Translations under genes and position numbers: made by a program | Notes under the pieces: generated by a model | What the model was told of the DNA's origin: nothing | Seen by the model: only the letters and a program-made list of their open reading frames with translations | The model's database searches: none | DNA from: Taiwanofungus camphoratus | Taxonomy: Eukaryota > Basidiomycota > Agaricomycetes > Polyporales > Taiwanofungaceae | Assembly: GCA_003999685.1 (NCBI GenBank) | Contig: CP021220.1 | Coordinates: 1,984,001 to 2,048,000, forward strand | DNA: 64,000 nt | Direction of reading: 5' to 3' | Shown: in pieces, positions 35,039 through 46,777 of the stretch | How the letters are laid out: each line of letters begins with the position of its first letter | Position numbering within the stretch: the stretch's first letter is position 1

Positions 35039-35898
35039 TCACCCTTCATACCGATAGGCCACCATGGCCTCGATCCGGTGTACATCTGTGCTGAAGCTCC
35101 TCAATTTGACCTGCTGACTCTTGCTGGCCTCTATTGCCAGTGGGTCGGTATCCACCCACTCGTCCGCGGGAATGTCGGCAGACTCGGACGTATATGCGAG
35201 AATGTTGAATACTGTCGGTTCGTCAATGACAGGGAGGAACGTGACCGTTGATACGATCTGCTTCAGGATATTACGAATCTCTGCTTGGATCTCTGCTTCA
35301 GGTTTAACAGGTGCCCTGTGGAGAAAATGTACAATGTTAGAGGGCAAAAACTGACGATAACCTATGTACAGGATACATACGGCTGGGATGTGTCTGACGC
35401 TTCCTCAACGAGATTGATGTCGAATACCCAGCGTTCAAGTGTTGTCCGGGAATCCTTTGATATTATCGCCAGCACGAGTTGCGTCACGGAGCCCGTAAGA
35501 AGCCATTCTATGTGACCTTCAGCTACATAAAGGCAATATGGTGCGAATGCTGACTCACTGTTGACCTGTTTGAGGATCCTGCGAAGGCCTTATGACCGAG
35601 AGTTCGTGTGTACGATAGTTGATATAGGAACGTACTTCTCTAGATAATTTTCGAGAGCAAGGTCTTGAGTAACGAGAACCGTTTGACCGTACTTCTTGAC
35701 CATGTGAAAATCATCGGCAGGGTATACACCTCTTTGAAACAATATACTGTACTGGACAATGAGAGACGGATTACGGCGAGATTCTAAAGTGGCTCAAACA
35801 GACGTATTCGCGGCGAATTTGAAGAACTCAGTAACGAGATTCGTGGAGCCCTTTAGGGTAATAGCCTGGCGAGTAGGAGCTTGCTTTGTTGCCGGCAT
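35039..35898 (-). CDS. MAD2: Spindle assembly checkpoint protein Mad2
   Basis: HORMA-domain protein that binds Cdc20 and Mad1 at unattached kinetochores to delay anaphase. The first exon gives MPATKQAPTRQAITLKGSTNLVTEFFKFAANT. Next exons give ILFQRGVYPADDFHMVKKYG and LVTQDLALENYLEK. The last large exon gives PADEWVDTDP, VKLRSFSTDVHRIEAMVAYRYEG, the mobile C-terminal safety-belt region of Mad2. Five or so exons, total around 200 aa, the family norm. The GSTN/VTEFF block fixes the start. An ACGCGT box lies about 100 bp upstream. Confidence 0.92.
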
Positions 35899-35994
35899 AT
35901 TGAGTCAACCGTCAAAGGAGTGTTCGTGAATCGTATCTGAGACGGTGTGAATTGAGCGATCGCGTTGTGCGCGTTCACGTTTCAACCTTACACC

Positions 35995-36000
35995 ACGCGT
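35995..36000. promoter_or_regulatory. MCB-like ACGCGT box upstream of MAD2
   Basis: ACGCGT about 97 bp before the MAD2 ATG, followed within 10 bp by CACGTG, the same ACGCGT plus CACGTG pairing seen ahead of RAD51. Possible G1/S control; inferred from motif only. Confidence 0.35.
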
Positions 36001-36161
36001 CCCTCACGTGAGTGTGGTAGGATCTGACAAAGTGCTTTGTGAAAATCCATTGGTTCTCTAGTCCCATGGGGTAAAACGTGTATAATTTCGAGGCCATGCG
36101 TATTGTTTAAATAACGCACGAATAACCAATTACTTCGTGCTTCCAACAACGTAACCCTTAT

Positions 36162-37466
36162 CTACCCTCCATAGGATGAAACTTGTCCATTCGATTCCAC
36201 ATTAATGTCAATTTCGACAGTTAGCATCTGCTCCAGCAGGAATTCATCATTAGAACTACTGTCGTCTTCCTCGGGTCCCACATCGACGCCATTTTTAGAG
36301 GTAGGATCGATGGTGATCATAGCAGGCTTCCTGGCCCGGTGCGAGGGTATTCGTCTCCTGGGTTGAGATGTGATTGCTCGGCGAGCCTTGGTAGCATGGC
36401 TCCCTTCAGCATCGCTTGAATCGGAAGTCAAGGTGAGATCAATGACTGTTGGCGTTAGATATTTTTCAGGTGAATGCCTTCTTTCGGTTCCTGTGGTCCC
36501 CGAGACAGGTAGACGGTCCGTGCTGAAACATGTTGCAATAGGCTCAGGATTCGATGTGGCAGCAAATTGACGAACAGCTGGCAGCATATATGACATCCCA
36601 GTGGTTAAGACACACTTTGAGCCCAGTGCCCATGACGCTGAGACCTGCACGTACCATCCTCCGGTGTCTGCGCTGGGCGTATAGCCTTGAGCTTGGAACG
36701 AAGGGGCAGTACCTTCCGTTTAATAGGAGACTTCACCAACTTTGGCCGCTTTCCCAGACGTCCAGAGATGTCGCCTAAGTAAGTATTGTGTCTGGGTCGC
36801 TTTCTGATACGACCAACGGCTTGACTGGCAAAGCCAAACAAGTTAGGCAACATATGAGTATGACAGGAAATCAATCCTACCAATCATCGAACGCCTTTTT
36901 GGCAGCTACAATTAACGGCGTGTAGACTCCTCTTACCCAGCTACAAAGTGATTCAAATCCATGATCCATGTAGTATGCTCCGATAACCGTCTCGAACAAA
37001 TCTGCTGTTGCTTTTATCTGAGGTTTCGACTTCGAGGGAGCAGAAGTGCCTTCCCCGAATGTCCTGATGGTTAGTGCCTCGAGGACCGAACTGCTGACGG
37101 CAAGGATATCCATTTTCTCCGCCAGATGAGAGAACGTGGTGTTCGAATGAAGGGCTGCTCGGACATTCTGCAGTGAAAGTGGTCTGCGTGCTTAGGGATT
37201 TGTATACGGTAGCTGTTCGTTCGACGCACAGTGTATAAGTGGGGCGACCCCTCAGGAATCTGGGCGTACAATTGGCGCCCGATTGTCGCATACATTAAAG
37301 CATCACCCAAGAATTCCAGGCGCTCGTTCTCATCAAGCGTATTGTTGCATGGAGACAACAACCTTGCCCATGTTTGGTCTGACAAAGGTGGTAGTGCGGC
37401 ATCGAAATGTGGGTGGCTTATTGCAGCCAGTATTGATTTCTGGATGGCTGGGTACAACGATACCAT
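36162..37466 (-). CDS. RNase III-domain protein with SIM-containing tail
   Basis: Probably cleaves or binds double-stranded RNA. Four exons can be read. The N-terminal half is one RNase III domain: NERLEFLGDALMYATIGRQL is the signature (catalytic Glu and Asp), followed after an intron by NVRAALHSNTTFSHLAEKM, then KATADLFETVIGAYYMDHG with the second acidic pair. No double-stranded-RNA-binding domain follows. Instead there is a basic stretch (GRIRKRPRHN, GKRPKLVKSPIKRK) and a disordered acidic tail with TPTVIDLTLTSDSSDAEG, a textbook SUMO-interacting motif (V-I-D-L-T then Ser/acidic). Start is MVSLYPAIQKS. It is divergent from Nup170. Not a Dicer and not the mitochondrial mL44 type as far as I can see. 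Confidence 0.82.
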
Positions 37467-37717
37467 ATTCCCGATGATTGGTGAATTGGAGTGATACTGG
37501 GATCATGAAATGGATAAAGGTTGAGTTGTGGGGGACCACCAACTGTAGCACTCCGAGGACTGCAAGTCTCAAGTGGCAGCGCGGCTGTCGCGAGTCTCGA
37601 CGCGAGTCCCGCCGACGCGCTGGCACGTGATTGGACAAAAAGGACGCGTTGAAGTTGCAGCGTGATCGACTTTGACTTCAGGCTTTTGTGTTCGCCCACC
37701 TGGGACTTAACGACTTT

Positions 37718-40700
37718 ATGATGTCCATGCACAACTTCGTTGCATCTTCTTCTACCGGTCTGCACAAGTATATGAACGGCAAAAGTCAACAAATGCTATC
37801 TACCGCGAAGACGGTACCCGTTTTGGAACTGCCCGCACTCCAAAGTGCCAGTCGTGTGTTACAAGATCAGATCAATAAGGATGCCCAAGCCATCCCGGAC
37901 CTGGGTGATATGCTCACTATCCGTATGTCTGCCTCCGCTTTAGTCTGTTGTGTGCGCATCTCAGCGGAGAAGCATAGCGGGCGTGCCGTCATCAGCTTCG
38001 TACAGCGTCTTTCCAGACGACTATCGCGTTCCATTTCAGAAGAGGAGATTGGTTGGTATACCGGAAGGACTCTTCCAATATTACAACAGTATGTATTTTA
38101 GGTCACCGAGTCCAATCTAGGACTCACGATGCCTTAGCCACAAGCGTCACATCACATATGGGGTTGATGTCCGAAATTGAACGTGTCTGGATCACGATTG
38201 ACAATAACTTATTCTTATGGGATTACATTGAAGGGTGAGCCCGAAGTATCAGTTTCTTTTCCTGTTCTGAGCTCGACCCCGTATTAGTCAAGAGCTGAGC
38301 TCATATTCGGACCAACCAGACGTGATCACACATGTTGCTCTTGTGAGGCCTAAACTTGGAGTATTCATCGATGAAATAACATTCCTTCTGGTGATATGCA
38401 CACCGGTGACCGTCCTTCTGATTGGCATATCCACACACCCAGTGAGCGGGTCTAATAACCGTGCTCACAAAGAGATCAAGCTGTACGCCACCGACATGAC
38501 AGTGCCTTGTGACGTTGAAATGACGTCTGTCGTCGGGACTCAGGAGGGACGTATATTCATGTGTGGTGTGCAAGATGGATGCCTATATGAACTGCATTAT
38601 CAAGAAAAGGAAGGATGGTTTGGAAAGAGGGTACAGATCATCAACCATTCTGTGGGAGGTGTACACAGTCTTATTCCTCGACTGGGCGCTTCTAAGTCGG
38701 AAGGTAAGGCATATTTTTTATTTATGGGAGTCTTTGCAAAATGTTTTGCAGATCGTATCGTTTCGGTCGTCTCGGATATTCCACGGAATTGCTTCTACAC
38801 TCTGACCACCAAGAACACAATATCAGTGTACAAAACCAATGGTGATAAAAGTGTGCAAAACCTCCAAACTCTATCCAACTTGTACAAAGCAGCCCACGAC
38901 AAGGCGCCCGGAGCCCCTGCTCTCATTCCTCAAAACTTCAACATTATTGGACTACACGCCATCGATCCCGCAGAATCACGGTCTGGGGTTCAGCTCGTAG
39001 CCATCACAGCCAATGGCGTCCGTTTGTATTTTTCCTCTTCTTCAGCTTTCGGGTACGGGTACAACTTTGCAAGCGGTGCCAGAGCACAGAGCACGACTCG
39101 ACCTCTGCATCTCATTCATGTCAGATTGCCTCCTCCCAACCTTCTTCATCCAGATGAACAATCAAATCCTTACCGCCCATCTGTTGTTACCTACGGCATC
39201 TCGCAAGCTCCACAACAGCCCACATCACGCCCATATATTGTGTCTCGTCTCGAGAACTTCTGCTACGAGGCTGGCCTTACAATAGCTGCTCAACCTGGGG
39301 ACGTTGATGGCACTGACTATATCCTGTGTATGTCTCCAGATCTGACTCGTGTAGGTTCACTTGGGCAATTACATGGACCTCCTCCGCAACAGCCACACGC
39401 CCAATATGCCAGTACTTCATATGGAAATATGCCGGACCCAAGTCGTCCGCCGCTTACAGAATATGCGACGCTACTCTCTATTCCTGGACGCACTTGGGCT
39501 ATGGCCGCCGCGCCTCGTTCTATGCTGGGATCATGTACACCGCCTAATACGCCCTCGCCTATTACGACTAACGAGCTAGCCTATCAGCTCTCAGAACACA
39601 CGCGGCAATTCATGATTCTCACAAATGTGGGATTAACTTTCTTGGTCAAGAGAAGAGCACTTGACTACTTGCGGGACGTAATCGAGGAGTTTCAGATAGA
39701 AGGCAACGCGCAGCCACTCATCGAGTTCAGAGACAGGTAGGGCCTCGCATGATAGTACGATACGAGGCAACTTATGCTTTGCAGTTTTGGACGAGATCAG
39801 ACATGTGCCATGCTTCTAGCTATTGCGAGTGGCAATACTTTCCTAGATATTGGAGATCAATCTCCAGTAGGAACCATCAGCACTGTAAGCCCTGAAATAG
39901 CTATCGTGGCGAAACAGGCATTCTACGATTTCGGCGAGCGGCCGATGTGGGCGGAGAGGGTCACTTATGGAACTAGTGAGCCTTCCAAGTATCGAACTTG
40001 GACCTCCTAATGTTTTACCAGGCGAAGGATCTGGCACAGCCATATTCAGCGGTCGACGTGAAGGGTTAGCCATGTATTTTGCTCGATTGGTGCGTCCCTT
40101 TTGGAAGGCGAAGTTAACCAAACCCGGGTGAGTTCAGTCGAAACTCGTTCTCTGCATAATCAGGGGGCTGACCGAAGAAACAATAAAGTCTGGCAGGGCT
40201 GCAGGACTTAAATATACACGAGGAATTATTGATCACAGCGCAGAAAAATTTATATGCGTTAAAGGAGCTGTTGGATACAAATCCTCATTTGTTTCATTCC
40301 GCTCCTGGAGACCACACAGGTGCTCGTTCTGCTACCGCCAGTGAGCAGGAGGCATGGAAAGTTAGCACACGTTTCGCTTGCATAACCCATTCGCGGAACT
40401 GATGCTATGCCTCAGGCTGAACAGGAATCTGTTTCCGAGCTACTGAGTCTGCTAGCACGGACAATAGAAGCTATTTCTTTCATTCTGCTTCTCAATGACC
40501 ATCGGTTAGGAGAGCTTATCAGACAGTAAGTCCTATCTCAACGAGGTCAAGCTGCAGGTGATGATACCAATAGATGCGAGCCTGACATACAGAAATTGGT
40601 AACATCTATGACTTCTGAGGATCTCATCACAGATCAGAAGGGGGTCACTACCTCGCGGGCCCTAGTCAATGTCGTCATCAACCAACAAATAGGCCAGCAG

Positions 40701-42849
40701 ATTAGCGTAGGTTAATTGAGGTTTTTGCCAGTAATTAGTTGCTGACTCGTTCATGGTAGGTTGATACAATCAGCGAAGTCTTGCAGCAACGCTGTGGATC
40801 ATTCTGCAGCACGGACGATGTCATGCTTTACAAGGTAAGATGCTTTCGGATGTCGACTGCGTGACATCAGCCTGAGCCGACAATGACCTAGGCCAGGGAA
40901 AACGTTCGCAAGGCTGTTGAGACCCGAAGTGCCGCGGAGCGCCAGACCTGGCTGAGCGAATCTCTCAGGTATTTATATGAACTGGATCCCGGATTCTGAT
41001 GCTCAGCGCCACCATAGATTGTTCATGAAAGGAGCTCGCAATATTGAATTTGAAAAACTTCGGGAGATCTGCGGGGACTATCAGCAGCTGAATTATGCGA
41101 AAGGTTCGCATGAAACTGACACAAATTAGGTGTGGCATGATATGCTGATTTGATTCTCGTGACGCGCTTGAAGGCTCTGTCGAGCTGCCCCTGCATTGTG
41201 CTCAGGTAGTTGACATAGATTGTCAAGGGCGGGAATATTGGCACGCCAAGTGCCCTCCGAATGATCCTCGAGCTCAGTTTTGGGAGCGGCGGGTACATTG
41301 CTATGAATTAATTCTAGACTCGCTGTCGGTTTTCGAGGAACGAAGCATTGCTGCGAAACAGCCCGGCGGGCAAAGTCTCACCGCCGAAGATCCTGAGAGA
41401 GTACGCAGTCACGCATATGAACTTGCGTTCGACAGCGAGGACGAGATGTTCCATTCAATTCTCTATGATTGGTTGATACGGAGAGGTATGGCTGACGAAT
41501 TGCTGGAGGTTCGTTCAATGAACGATTCAAGCTACTTCGTCGAATTCGCATGATTGACCTACATGTTGTATAGATGAGACCTGCTTATCTTGAGGCTCAC
41601 CTCAGACGGGAACCCGTCACAGTGCAGAAGTTCCAGCTCCTGTGGCAATTTTACGTCAAAGATGGACAGCCGCTACGGGCAGCTGAAGTACTCGGTGCTC
41701 TAGCGGAATCTACAGAGTGCGCAGGATCTTATCCTTGTAGAAGCTGACGCTGATGGCTGTATCTCTCGACCAGGTTCGATCTCCCATTGGATGCTCGCCT
41801 GGAGTATCTTACCTTGGCCGTTGGCAACGCGAAGTCCCATCCCATCTCTGTGGGCAGTAGGCACGAAACTGCGATTGCTTTCCTTACGGACCTAGAGGAG
41901 AAGCTTGAGGTCGCTCGTGTGCAGCTTGAGATGTATAGTACACTACTTCCTCATATCAACGATCCAGGCGAAGTTGGAGAAAAGATCAAATTCCTCTCGA
42001 AGGGGTTGATGACAATCACAGAGGTGAGCAAACTAACCGCTACACTCTGGGCGCCTTACAATTGACTTGCAATGCTGGACTTAGTTATACCAAGAATATG
42101 CCGAGCCTTTTGACTTGTCAACTATCATGCTTCTCATCCTGCATGTGTCCGAGCATCGCGATGGGAATCTTGTAGGACCAATATGGAACAAGATATTTGC
42201 GGAAGGTTCGCAAGGAAGTTGTTGTAGCATCCGTTGGCTTAACTATCCTTCGTAGCGTTGGACGGAGCGAGCCCTGAAGTAGGCGCGGACCGGATTATCT
42301 CGAAGGTTGTACCGCTAGGTCAACGCTTCTACCCGTCTGACAGTGCTTTCCCGCTTCGTGAGTGCCCGTGCTTGCTGGGATATAGATAGATGAGTTTGAT
42401 TTTTTAATTCAGGATATGTTGCGTCTCTACTCGTGCGCTTCAGTCTGGCTCACAAAAGGTCAGTCCCATATGGCTGGGCCCCCCGGATATTGGTGCAATG
42501 TGGCGTCCCACACTCTGAAATATGGGACATCTTCTACGAGATGTACGAATCAGAGGTACGCATATCTTCTCCAATATAAAGAAGATCTGCTAGATCAGCC
42601 CTGGTGTGCTAGATACCGCCATTCAATGAACAAGCGAATGTGCAGACTATTTCTTCCGATATTGCTGTACTACTGACAGATTGGCTGGAAGAGGCCAAAC
42701 GCCCGCAGTCTGCAGCTGCTCGCGAAGAGCTTCCTGTATTCCGGATAGATCAAGCGGTCGACCAATACCTGAAGGAGCTGGAACAGGGCCGGACAGAGAC
42801 GAGGGCTGCCTACGAGAATATAAAACGCCAACTGCGGCGAAATTGGTAG
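37718..42849 (+). CDS. NUP170: Inner-ring nucleoporin Nup170/Nup155
   Basis: Large scaffold nucleoporin of the inner ring, linking membrane and Nup53/Nup192 partners. Many exons (around twenty), interrupted by 50-60 bp introns. N-terminal beta-propeller features: SVFPDDYRVPFQKRR-like start after the first exon, then IFMCGVQDGCLYELHYQ, GWFGKRVQIINHSVGG, RIVSVVSDIPRNCFYTLT and LVAITANGVRLYFSS. After the propeller: FLVKRRALDYLRDVIEEF, SFGRDQTCAMLLAIASGN and GLAMYFARLVRPFWKAKL. The helical C-terminal solenoid is ELPLHCAQVVDIDCQGREYW, FQLLWQFYVKDGQPLRAAEVL and the end ENIKRQLRRNW. The start is the first ATG of the MMSMHNFVASSS exon; a reading frame upstream of it lacks an ATG. It converges on the RING-CH gene, 157 bp away. 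Confidence 0.92.
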
Positions 42850-43005
42850 ACGCGGTATCATTTAAGTTTACTCCCGTGTGGATGTACAGACTGGATGTAA
42901 TATGGAAGACAAGGAATATGTGAAGGTAGATAAGGATGCCCAGTGATATGCAAGCTGGAGCAAGTCCATCTTGAAAACAGAAAGAGTAAATTGGGTTCCA
43001 TGGGT

Positions 43006-43972
43006 TTAAGCGACTTCAAGTATGGCATCCTCAGCGCGCAGGAGGACACGTTTCGTCAGTTTTTCGGTCAACTGAAAGACTTTATAAAGTGCCCTAGCAG
43101 TTCTATCAGAACAGAACATCAAACAACAAAGCTGATAAGCTTACCTGGCAGCGCCCATCAGGACCGTAGCGACGATAAACAGGGCGACGAGGTCTCTCGA
43201 ACCTTGCCCTCTCTGTGTCCTGAATCTGAGCCAGGCGAACGGTAGAGGTACGGAGAGAAGCATGTGAGCAATGGAACCTGCTCCCACGACAGGCAGACCC
43301 AAAAGAAAGCGTCGCACAAGGCGTTTGAGAAAGCCAGGCGGTGTGCTAGAAGGACGAACTCGGGACATAGGTTGCGTTACACGCGAGTGGAGGATAGACT
43401 CGTCAAGCAACCTGTCGTCAACGAAAATACGGATAGTCGCCTTAACGAGACCTTGTATAACTTCCAACGGAGAATAATAGAAGCCATAGGAAAACAAAGT
43501 TGAGTCAGAATCGGAGGATAAGATGAAAGTCGTGACGAAAGAGCTGCACAGGACAATTATAGTGAAGAGCACCGAAGAAAGTGCTGCTATGACAACTATG
43601 GTCGGAAAGGTAGAGTTGAGGTCAAAACCTGCTAATCTACGTGAGTACAACTCACTCGGGTTGGTCGCGACGCCCAATACACGTGTGCGCGCAAAGTGGT
43701 ACTTGTAGCCACACTGTGGGCATGAGTAGAATGCACTGCGATTAGTAGACGTGTTTCGCCAGCGCTGCAGACATTTAACGTGGACATGCTATGTCAGGGA
43801 GTTCCGTAGAGTAAACAAGAGTAAGCGGATTCGCTGCCTTGAACTTTTACAACATTGATGCTGTACATACGCTAATTGATCCTTTGCAGAGACATGGTCT
43901 GATGAGCCTGCCTAACTCCGAGTCCTCTCCTTCAAAGCATATGCGACATTGTTTCGCATTATTGTCCGCCAT
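43006..43972 (-). CDS. RING-CH (MARCH-type) membrane E3 ubiquitin ligase
   Basis: Likely adds ubiquitin to membrane proteins. Three exons. The N-terminal RING-CH finger is complete: CRICFEGEDSE, CLCKGSIS, then across an intron HVHVKCLQRWR and FYSCPQCGYKY, in the C4HC3 arrangement with the Trp typical of the variant RING. Two hydrophobic segments follow: TIVVIAALSSVLFTIIVLCSSF and a second near GAGSIAHMLLSVPLPFAWL. An earlier stop at 43141 is avoided by a good donor (ag|gtaagc); the last exon then gives TARALYKVFQLTEKLTKRVLLRAED and stops at 43006. Start is ATG 43972 (MADNNAKQCRIC). Confidence 0.87.
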
Positions 43973-44567
43973 AGTTGCGGCAACAATTCTTGGTTGAGAT
44001 TTCAAGAGGCAGTGGCTCTATTATAGCAGCGATGCTGGTAGAGCTGATAATGGTGAGACATGGGAGATGCGAACAAGAATGGAGGCTCATGCGCCGACAC
44101 GATGGGCGTCAATACTTCTCGATCACGTGCATCCATACATTCAGGTCTCGTCGCCGTGTCAGTAAAGTTCAACAGTTCTTCTCTGTAAAAAAGGATAGTC
44201 AACCTAGTCACAAACCTAGTCCCCAAATTGCACCAATGGACTAACTAGTCATTTTTCTTGAATGCCGCTGTCCAAATTTGGAGAAAATAGTCACGCATCA
44301 GTCAAGGTGTAGTCGATTCAAGCGACTAATGCGTGACTATGCTCCCTGATATAGTCACCACTCGAGAAGTGCCGTCTTCACCGGCAGAAACCTTGCTTGA
44401 CTTTGAACCATGAAGGATACAAAGTAAACAGATGATATGTAAAATTTATGAAATTCATTCCTGTGAATAAATTTGACAGATTGCAATGAATACTATCAGT
44501 GGAATACAATTTCATGAATTGCATCCTCTCCCTTTAAAAATCTGATAAATTCATAGTATACACAATA
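43973..44567. other. AT-rich spacer up to the retroelement nest
   Basis: About 590 bp, becoming AT-rich towards 44567. It holds the RING-CH promoter and a bulged inverted repeat described separately. No coding homology. Confidence 0.5.
44287..44340. repeat. Bulged inverted repeat
   Basis: A 12-bp perfect inverted repeat (ATAGTCACGCAT at 44287-44298, complement at 44329-44340) encloses a second 6-bp pair (TAGTCG / CGACTA). Together they would fold as a hairpin with an 11-nt bulge. The motif tagtc recurs several times nearby. It may be a MITE remnant; no target duplication was found. Confidence 0.45.
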
Positions 44568-45110
44568 TGATACAATTTCTTTTATCGCATGTCTTATCGG
44601 TCGGACCTCGGACCGGTCCCATGACCTTTCGCTTCTAGGACAGGCCTCGGGTAGGCCCAGCTTCGTCGCGCAGTGCCTTGATTCATCGCTGCTTACGGTA
44701 CGGGCCCCGGTTACTCATGGACTATGACTCATATCGGGCCCCGCTTACACATTCCGTCTTACGCTTACTGATTGCTAATACGGCCCGATGACTCATATCG
44801 CCTTACTTACGCTTACTCATGCTGATTCTTAGACCACGTGCCATGGTCCGTGCGCAGAGTAGAATACGTATATAAGGCCCTGTACTTTGTGGGTCGGACC
44901 TTAAGTTTGATCTGGTTACCAAGTAGCTAGTCACCACTAGCAATCTTATACTCGTATCTTGCGACCTCTCGCTTCGTACCTGAGTACTCGCTCGACTCTA
45001 TCGACTTCGCCCAGGAGGACATACGCAGTGTCCATAAAGCCTCACTACTATCTCTAGTAGCCAGGTCCTCACGTTCGAGGCTTTCCGGTCGTTGATACCA
45101 GTTTGTATCA
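44568..45110 (+). repeat. 5' LTR of element A1
   Basis: 543 bp, bounded by TGATAC...GTATCA. Contains TATATAA at 44869-44875 and two exact ATGACTCAT sites (44724-44732, 44788-44796). Compared with the A2 LTRs it lacks an 11-bp duplication of ACGGGCCCCGG. Confidence 0.9.
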
Positions 45111-45304
45111 AAAGATCGAACTTCCGCTAAGTCGCCCCTAGTCTTATCTAGTAGGGCTAACCGTTAGACATCACGTCTACCATCGAGACAGTCGACCCCA
45201 CCGCTTGGGGATTGTCGACTCAAGTAAATGACGCGCCGCTTCTGTACGATCGTCTTTGTTGGACCTTCGTTGATCAGAACCTCGATCCGATCTACCCGAA
45301 CTCC

Positions 45305-45309
45305 CCACT
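45305..45309 (+). repeat. Target duplication CCACT, left copy (element B into A1 gag)
   Basis: CCACT stands directly before the B 5' LTR and again directly after the B 3' LTR at 60456-60460. Removing B with one copy restores the gag sequence order seen in A2 (aactc-ccact-tgcgtgg). Confidence 0.9.
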
Positions 45310-45654
45310 TGATACAATTTCTATTTCTTGTCATTACCATGGTCATTACTTACATATAGACTATTACTGTACGGGCCCCAGATCGGCCCCGCTTACTTAT
45401 AGGACTCTGACTCATATCCGGGCCGCTTACCACATTCCTCATCACTCATACATATTGCTAATACGCCCGGATTGTACCACTTTCCATTTATCTATAGTCG
45501 TACCACATTACGGACCTCCTGCCCTAGAGTAGTTCTTGGTCCGTGCTCACGATACGTACTTGTATATATAGCATGTACTTAGTTCAGTTCAGACCTTAAG
45601 TCTGATCTAGTTACCATTAGTCTTTCGACTATCATATTCGTGTCTTGTATCCTC
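45310..45654 (+). repeat. 5' LTR of element B, left part
   Basis: First 345 bp of the LTR, starting TGATACAATTTC, with TATATATA about 35 bp before the primer-complementary segment 45597-45608. It ends in the TCCTC target copy, where A2 begins. Confidence 0.9.
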
Positions 45655-46208
45655 TGATACAAACTGGTATCAACGACCGGAAAGCCTCGAACGTGAGGAC
45701 CTGGCTACGAGAGATAGTAGTGAGGCTTTATGGACACTGCGTATGTCCTCCTGGGCGAAGTCGATAGAGTCGAGCGAGTACTCAGATACGAAGCGAGAGG
45801 TCGCAAGATACGAGTATAAGATTGCTAGTGGTGACTAGCTACTTGGTAACCAGATCGAACTTAAGGTCCGACCTACAAAGTACAGGGCCTTATATACGTA
45901 TTCTACTCTGCGCACGGACCATGGCACGTGGTCTAGGAATCAGCATGAGTAAGCGTAAGTAAGGCGATATGAGTCATCGGGCCGTATTAGCAATCAGTAA
46001 GCGTAAGACGGAATGTGTAAGCGGGGCCCGATATGAGTCATAGTCCATGAGTAACCGGGGCCCGTCCGGGGCCCGTACCATAAGCAGCGATGAGTCAAGA
46101 TGCTGCGCAAAGAAACTGGGCCTACCTGAGGCCCCTCCTAGAAGCGAAAGGTCACAGGACCGATCCGAGGTCCGACCGATAAGACATGCGATGAAAGAAA
46201 TTGTATCA
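45655..46208 (-). repeat. 3' LTR of element A2
   Basis: 554 bp, TGATAC...GTATCA, preceded (in element sense) by a G-rich polypurine run aagtaggggggtaa. Confidence 0.93.
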
Positions 46209-46486
46209 TTACCCCCCTACTTATGATTGAACGCCTGGTCAATCAACTAAAACTCCAATGGGGACGCGTCGAGTTTCTCCGAGTCGAACTTTTGGCGACC
46301 GTCGACGAACTTGACGAACTTCCGAGGATGAACTTGAAAAAACTTGCCTGGAAGTGACGAGCGGGTGTTTCACCGCGACCTATAAGGGATGACCCTTCCA
46401 ACCATAGGGGATGACCCCTCCAACCGTGAGCGTCCTTTCAGCTCGAACTTTTACAGTTTTACGACATGTCGGTCGTACGGTGTAGT

Positions 46487-46741
46487 TTAACGACGTGCAC
46501 GGTCGTACCCTCGCAGTTTAACGACATGCAGGAACCACTCTGGATGATACGGCGGTTCCGGGTCGTAGGCGAATGCGTAATTGACGGCGATGCATTCGCG
46601 CGTAAGGTGCCCAGGGGATGGGCGACTACAGCGGAGACATTTGTAGTCGGGGCACGTCCTGTGCGAGTGACGGGTGCTACCGCAGAGGTAGCACGGACCG
46701 TAGCGAGTGAACGAGGATGAAGGACCGTTTGACTGAGACAT
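46487..46741 (-). CDS. A2 third ORF: paired zinc-knuckle peptide
   Basis: An 84-codon frame 37 bp after the pol stop. It holds two knuckles in tandem: CYLCGSTRHSHRTC (C-x2-C-x4-H-x4-C), then after PDY, CLRCSRPSPGHLTREC (C-x2-C-x6-H-x4-C). The spacing and the linker match the third ORF of element B, so I take it as homologous. Function unknown; nucleic-acid binding is the obvious guess. Confidence 0.7.
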   Translation of the reverse strand: MSQSNGPSSSFTRYGPCYLCGSTRHSHRTCPDYKCLRCSRPSPGHLTRECIAVNYAFAYDPEPPYHPEWFLHVVKLRGYDRARR

Positions 46742-46777
46742 GCGAGCGATGAGTGGGGTGAAAATGCGACTTTCTTT

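Noticed and set aside
45111-45130. tRNA primer binding site after the A1 5' LTR
   Set aside because: No TGG start or recognisable tRNA 3'-end complement; the site matches the element's own LTR instead.
45212-45532. A 106-codon plus-strand frame read as a host gene
   Set aside because: It is the start of A1 gag running into the LTR of element B, so it is a chimera of two fossils.
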